Part shown: positions 12,167-15,920 of the stretch, piece by piece
How the letters are laid out: the number at the start of each line of letters is the position of its first letter
Position numbering within the stretch: position 1 is the stretch's first letter
Assembly (NCBI GenBank): GCA_023228665.1
Contig: JALOAR010000013.1
Coordinates: 1-15,920, forward strand
DNA length: 15,920 nt
Direction: 5' to 3'
Origin: Candidatus Colwelliibacteriota bacterium
Lineage (GTDB): Bacteria; Patescibacteriota; Minisyncoccia; UBA6257; Colwellbacteraceae
Position numbers and translations under genes: made by a program
Notes under the pieces: generated by a model
The model's database searches: none
What the model was told of the DNA's origin: nothing
What the model saw: the letters and a program-made list of their open reading frames with translations, nothing else

Positions 12167-13117
12167 ATGCAGAAATTAAGAATAGCCGTTCTAATGGGCG
12201 GACCTTCCTCCGAATACGACGTTTCTCTCGCAAGCGGAAGGATGGTTTGCGAAAATCTTAATAGTGGCAGGTACGATATTATTCCTGTACATATAGACCG
12301 AGGCGGCGAATGGGCCGTTTCTTTTGAAGATTTATTAGGCAATATTGATCTGGTTTTTTTGGCGCTTCATGGCGAATTCGGAGAAGATGGAACAATGCAG
12401 AGATTTTTAGATGACGTAGGTCTGCCTTATACCGGTTCTGCTTCTCACGCAAGCGCTCTCGGAATGAATAAAATTGCTTCTTCGAAACTATTTCGCGCCT
12501 ATGGCCTTGATGTTCCTGATTGGGACGAAGTTACCCGCCATGGAGATTGGGCTTATTTTAGAACTCCTTTTGGCTATCCGGCTGTCGTCAAGCCTGCTGA
12601 TAGGGGGTCTTCCTTAGGCGTTGGCATTGCGCGAAGCGAATTTGATCTTAGAGAATCCCTCTGCAAGGTTTTTGAGATTAGCCGTAACGCCATGATTCAA
12701 AAATATGTTTCCGGCAGGGAAATAACTTGCGCGGTAATCGAAGACGAGCGCGGAGAGCTTCCCCTCCCTCCGACAGAAATAATTCCGAAGAACTCGCACC
12801 TTTTTGATTTCGACTCCAAGTATCAGCCGGGAGCGTCTAGAGAAATAACGCCTGCTCCTATTACCAGAAGAGAAACTGAAGAAGTTCAAAGGATAGCTGT
12901 TGCCGCCCATAGAATAATCGGCGCTTCAGGCGTTTCAAGAACTGATATGATAATCAGCAATGACGGCAGGATATATGTTCTCGAAACTAATACTTTGCCC
13001 GGACTTACTCCCACGAGCCTTCTTCCTCAAGCGGCAAATAACATCGGCCTTTCAAATAGCACCCTTTTGGATAAAATAATCGCTTCTGCCATAAGGAGGT
13101 ACTCTAATAATTCCTAA
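12167..13117 (+). CDS. ddl: D-alanine--D-alanine ligase
   Basis: This 316-aa ATP-grasp enzyme makes the D-Ala-D-Ala dipeptide for the peptidoglycan stem in the cytoplasm. It has the N-terminal GGPSSEYDVSLASG block with E16, LALHGEFGEDG (66-75), the ATP-binding VVKPADRGSSLGVG (140-153), and the catalytic end with R258, D260, E273 and N275 in SRTDM and LETNTLPGLTPTSLLP. The position that separates D-Ala-D-Ala from D-Ala-D-Lac enzymes is Tyr219 in DSKYQ, consistent with the normal dipeptide and vancomycin sensitivity of the product. The length is typical of Ddl. It shares its pathway with murA at the left edge. No Shine-Dalgarno sequence precedes the ATG. Confidence 0.96.
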   Translation: MQKLRIAVLMGGPSSEYDVSLASGRMVCENLNSGRYDIIPVHIDRGGEWAVSFEDLLGNIDLVFLALHGEFGEDGTMQRFLDDVGLPYTGSASHASALGMNKIASSKLFRAYGLDVPDWDEVTRHGDWAYFRTPFGYPAVVKPADRGSSLGVGIARSEFDLRESLCKVFEISRNAMIQKYVSGREITCAVIEDERGELPLPPTEIIPKNSHLFDFDSKYQPGASREITPAPITRRETEEVQRIAVAAHRIIGASGVSRTDMIISNDGRIYVLETNTLPGLTPTSLLPQAANNIGLSNSTLLDKIIASAIRRYSNNS

Positions 13118-13152
13118 TTTTTAAATAAATAACGATTTTTGGCATTTTTCTG

Positions 13153-13158
13153 TATAAT
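13153..13158 (+). promoter_or_regulatory. dnaG -10 box
   Basis: A perfect TATAAT ends 10 nt before the dnaG ATG, giving a predicted leader of only a few nucleotides. No convincing -35 lies upstream. It probably also drives rpoD. Confidence 0.5.
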
Positions 13159-13168
13159 ACGCTTATAA

Positions 13169-14932
13169 ATGTCAGATAATGCGGCACAGAAAATAAAAGA
13201 AAAACTCGATTTGGTCGAGTTTTTGCGCGGTTATTTGGAATTAAAGCCGGCAGGCAGCAACTTCAAGGCAAATTGCCCTTTTCATAAGGAAAAAACAGCT
13301 TCTTTTATGGTTTCTCCCGAAAGGCAGATATGGCATTGCTTTGGCTGTAACGAGGGAGGGGATATATTCCAATTCCTTATGAAATATGAAAATTTGGAAT
13401 TTTACGAAGCCTTAAAAGTGCTTGCTGAAAAGGCTGGCGTAGATCTTGGCAGAGTCAGCCCTTCGGAACAAAAGCAGTTCGGCGTTCTTTATGATATTAA
13501 TAATGCCGCTTCCGTTTATTTTAAAGAATCCATAATCAAAGCTCCCGCTGTTTTGGAATATCTTGCCGGACGCAAGCTTTCGAAAGAATCTATAGATACA
13601 TTTGATATTGGTTTTGCCCCTAATGATTTTGAAGGGTTGGTTATGTATTTGGTCAATAAAGGCTTTGACATCGCGGATGCTGCCCGAGCAGGCTTGGTAC
13701 ATAAAACTCAAAAAGGAAAATACATAGATCGTTTCCGCGGAAGAATAATGTTTCCATTGGAATCTAACTTCGGAAAAGTAGTCGGTTTTACCGGAAGAAT
13801 ATTGCCTCAATTCGATACTGGCGATGTTGCTAAGTATATGAACTCTCCGGAAACGCCGATATTTTCAAAATCGCGCCTCCTGTATGGCCTTTCTCGCGCC
13901 AAAGAAGGTATCCGTGAAAAAAAGTTTGCTCTTCTTGTTGAAGGACAGATGGATGTCATTATGTCTCATCAAGACGGAGTCAATAATGTCATTGGGACTT
14001 CCGGTACGGCGCTTACCGATGAGCAACTCTCTATACTTAGGAGATATTCAGATAAGCTCGTACTTAATTTCGATAACGACGAAGCTGGGAAAATGGCTAT
14101 GGAAAGGAGTATTGATCTTGCCTACGCCAAGGATTTTGAAGTAGAAGTCCTTGATTTTAGCGCTATTTCGGAGGCCGACGGGTTGAAAGATCCTGCTGAT
14201 ATAGTCGCTTCCAAGCCGGGAATTTTAAAAAACTTCATATCCCGCTCAATGCCTGCAATGGAATATTACTTTTTAAGGCATCCGGTGAGCGGCGATATTG
14301 GCGATAAAAAGCAGAATGTACGGGTTATACTTAGAAAAATATCAAATATTAAAAGCGCTATTGAGAGCGGTCATTGGCTAAAAGAGCTTTCTTTCAGATC
14401 CAATATCCGCGAAACTGATCTAATATCTGAAATGAGAATGACGATTTCTTCGCAAGCGCCAAAAAGAGAATCCTTCGAAAAAGAAGATAATAGCAAAAAA
14501 GAAGTTAAAAAAAGCCGCAAGGAAATGATCGCCGAGCGCCTCCTTGCCCTTTATTTCGCTTCGGATTTTGCTAAAGAAGAAATAAAGAAAATTAAGGAAT
14601 ATTTGCCTTCGGAGCAGTTACGAATCTATAATGCCATTGTTTCTACCGACCCCTCCCAAGATGAAGATACGCGGCAAAAAATAGCCGAACTATCCCTTAA
14701 ATCAGGATTGGAGGATGAGTCAGGTAGCGGATCCGATAATAAAGAGGAAAATATAGAGCGTGAAATAAAGGATCTTTCCAAAAATTTGGAGATCGAATGT
14801 CTTATAGAAAAACGCGATGCTCTTTCCGCCCTCATAAAATCAAATAAGCTTTCCGAAGAAGAGAAGTTTGAAAAATCTCTCGAGAATCTGGAAATAATTA
14901 AAAAAATAGAAGGCGTAAAAAAACAAAAATAA
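13169..14932 (+). CDS. dnaG: DNA primase DnaG
   Basis: This 587-aa protein is a full-length bacterial primase. The N-terminal zinc-binding domain has C36, H39, C57 and C60 (CHC2 type). The RNA polymerase core shows RGRIMFP (190-196) and KYMNSPETP (222-230). The TOPRIM part has E258 in LLVEGQMDVI and D302-x-D304 in NFDNDEAG, the metal-binding acidic residues. The C-terminal about 150 residues are helical and highly charged, fitting the helicase-interacting region but with no recognisable motif. It makes RNA primers at the replication fork. rpoD starts 1 nt after its stop, so the two are one transcript, as in the macromolecular synthesis operon, here without rpsU. Confidence 0.97.
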   Translation: MSDNAAQKIKEKLDLVEFLRGYLELKPAGSNFKANCPFHKEKTASFMVSPERQIWHCFGCNEGGDIFQFLMKYENLEFYEALKVLAEKAGVDLGRVSPSEQKQFGVLYDINNAASVYFKESIIKAPAVLEYLAGRKLSKESIDTFDIGFAPNDFEGLVMYLVNKGFDIADAARAGLVHKTQKGKYIDRFRGRIMFPLESNFGKVVGFTGRILPQFDTGDVAKYMNSPETPIFSKSRLLYGLSRAKEGIREKKFALLVEGQMDVIMSHQDGVNNVIGTSGTALTDEQLSILRRYSDKLVLNFDNDEAGKMAMERSIDLAYAKDFEVEVLDFSAISEADGLKDPADIVASKPGILKNFISRSMPAMEYYFLRHPVSGDIGDKKQNVRVILRKISNIKSAIESGHWLKELSFRSNIRETDLISEMRMTISSQAPKRESFEKEDNSKKEVKKSRKEMIAERLLALYFASDFAKEEIKKIKEYLPSEQLRIYNAIVSTDPSQDEDTRQKIAELSLKSGLEDESGSGSDNKEENIEREIKDLSKNLEIECLIEKRDALSALIKSNKLSEEEKFEKSLENLEIIKKIEGVKKQK

Positions 14933-14933
14933 G

Positions 14934-15920
14934 ATGGCGCAAAAAAAAGAAACAAAAAATAAAAAAGCTACTTCATCCTCAAAGAAAGCTGTTGCTAATA
15001 AAAAATCAGCTAAAAAAACTGCAACTAAAAAATCCGGCGGAAATATTTCGGCAAAAGTTGCAAAAAAGGCTAAAGCAAAGAAAGTTTCTGTTAGCAAGAA
15101 TAAAATCGCCAAGAAAGCTGTTGCTGATAAGAAACCAACCAAGAAAACTTCAACTAAAAAATCTAAAGCAAAAAAGCCTTCCGTTAAGAAAGCTTCCGTA
15201 AAAAAGAAAACTGCCAAAAAAACACTGGAAAAAAAGAAACCGGCAGCCAAAAAAAAGGAAGAGAAAAAAATTGAGCTTACAAAAAAAGAAAAAAAGAATT
15301 TTAAATTTGATACCCAGAAGCTTGAAGAGCTGATAAATAGCTCCCGATCCAAAGGGTTTGTTACCGACGTTGAAATATTAAAATCTTTCCAAAACATAGA
15401 AACTGATATCGATTTTCTGGAATATCTTTATGATCAGCTTGAAGAAGCGGGTATTAAGATAATAGAAGTAGGCAATCTTATTGAACTTCCGGGAGATGAA
15501 ATATCTAAAAGGGAATTGGAACAGGCATCTGTTGTAAGCGCCGAACTTCCAGATAATGTCCAGATTTACCTTAAAGAAATAGGCAAAACCCCTCTTCTTA
15601 ACTCCGTTGATGAAAGAGAAATAGCTAAAAAAGTGAGCCAAGGGGATGAAGAAGCGAGGCAAAAGCTTATAAAAGCAAACCTTCGTCTTGTTGTTTCTAT
15701 TGCTAAGAGATATGTAAACAGATCCCCGCAGCTATCTATTCTTGACCTGATTCAGGAAGGAAATCTCGGCCTCTTCCGTGCCGTACAAAAATTCGATTAC
15801 AGAAAAGGTTTTAAGTTCTCTACTTATGCTACTTGGTGGATAAGGCAGGCTATTACTAGGGCTCTTGCCGATTATTCCCGCACTATCCGCATCCCGGTGC
15901 ATATGGTTGAGACTATTTCT
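14934..15920 (+). CDS. rpoD: RNA polymerase primary sigma factor RpoD, 5' part (runs off the window)
   Basis: 329 codons are visible and the frame is open to the window edge; regions 3 and 4 lie beyond. Residues 1-120 are a Lys/Ala/Ser/Thr-rich tail resembling histone H1, with a near-duplicated 19-residue unit (16-34 and 59-77). A region 1.1-like helical segment follows (about 124-180), then region 1.2 (VQIYLKEIGKTPLL, 209-222). Region 2 is highly conserved: ANLRLVVSIAKRY, DLIQEGNLGLFRAVQKFDYR, KGFKFSTYATWWIRQAITRA, and RTIRIPVHM. The loop NRSPQLSILDL is two residues longer than in E. coli (NRGLQFLDL), which I associate with CPR sigma factors. The start is the ATG 1 nt after the dnaG stop. 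It directs core RNA polymerase to housekeeping promoters such as those with TTGACA/TATAAT here. Confidence 0.95.
   Translation, partial: MAQKKETKNKKATSSSKKAVANKKSAKKTATKKSGGNISAKVAKKAKAKKVSVSKNKIAKKAVADKKPTKKTSTKKSKAKKPSVKKASVKKKTAKKTLEKKKPAAKKKEEKKIELTKKEKKNFKFDTQKLEELINSSRSKGFVTDVEILKSFQNIETDIDFLEYLYDQLEEAGIKIIEVGNLIELPGDEISKRELEQASVVSAELPDNVQIYLKEIGKTPLLNSVDEREIAKKVSQGDEEARQKLIKANLRLVVSIAKRYVNRSPQLSILDLIQEGNLGLFRAVQKFDYRKGFKFSTYATWWIRQAITRALADYSRTIRIPVHMVETIS
14979..15164 (+). repeat. Near-duplicated 57-nt coding repeat in the rpoD N-terminus
   Basis: Codons 16-34 (14979-15035) and 59-77 (15108-15164) encode SKKAVANKKSAKKTATKKS and AKKAVADKKPTKKTSTKKS, 14 of 19 residues identical. The DNA also matches closely, which suggests an internal duplication rather than only shared amino-acid bias. 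Confidence 0.7.

Noticed and set aside
14840..15397. 185-codon minus-strand frame rich in Phe and Leu opposite rpoD
   Set aside because: It is the mirror of the Lys-rich AAA/AAG codons of the rpoD tail, giving TTT/CTT codons; no start signal or motif supports it.
1..15920. CRISPR array or transposon
   Set aside because: No regularly spaced repeats, no transposase or integrase and no paired terminal inverted repeats were seen.

Overview
The window reads as a compact, moderately AT-rich bacterial chromosome segment with almost every gene on the + strand. Features that point to a Candidate Phyla Radiation (Patescibacteria, probably Parcubacteria-like) organism are the two-residue-longer loop in sigma region 2 before the LDLIQEG motif, a small secreted protein with a W-x-C-x-N-A-x-x-C Ig-like signature of the kind I associate with that group, weak or absent Shine-Dalgarno sequences at most genes, and -10 boxes that sit only a few bases before start codons. 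This placement is inference. TGA is used as a stop, so the TGA=Gly code of Gracilibacteria does not apply.

Layout: (1) 1-2613: the last codons of murA, a membrane-anchored Ig-like protein, rmuC and a stand-alone GGDEF protein. (2) 2614-2767: a strong terminator followed by a perfect 46-bp palindrome. (3) 2768-7057: a minimal nucleotidyltransferase, groES-groEL, then the lemA-htpX membrane quality-control pair. (4) 7058-9367: a three-gene restriction-modification cassette made of a Dam-family adenine methylase, a PD-(D/E)XK endonuclease and a second amino-methyltransferase. Its base composition is visibly more AT-rich than its surroundings. It is followed by about 420 bp of non-coding or decayed sequence and a tRNA-Ser(GGA) on the minus strand. 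(5) 9960-11051: a CYTH-domain protein overlapping a small unknown gene. (6) 11074-12137: an RRM RNA-binding protein with a structured leader, and a multi-pass membrane protein. (7) 12148-15920: ddl, dnaG and the 5' part of rpoD.

Together this is a housekeeping backbone (peptidoglycan synthesis by murA and ddl, chaperonin, membrane proteolysis, replication priming and the primary sigma factor) interrupted by one accessory defence island next to a tRNA gene. Points worth a second look are the second methyltransferase with an HPPY motif IV in the restriction cassette, the long perfect palindrome, the histone-H1-like Lys/Ala-rich N-terminus of RpoD with an internal duplication, the pattern of apparently leaderless promoters, and the structured leader of the RRM gene. 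I saw no CRISPR array, transposase or integrase.
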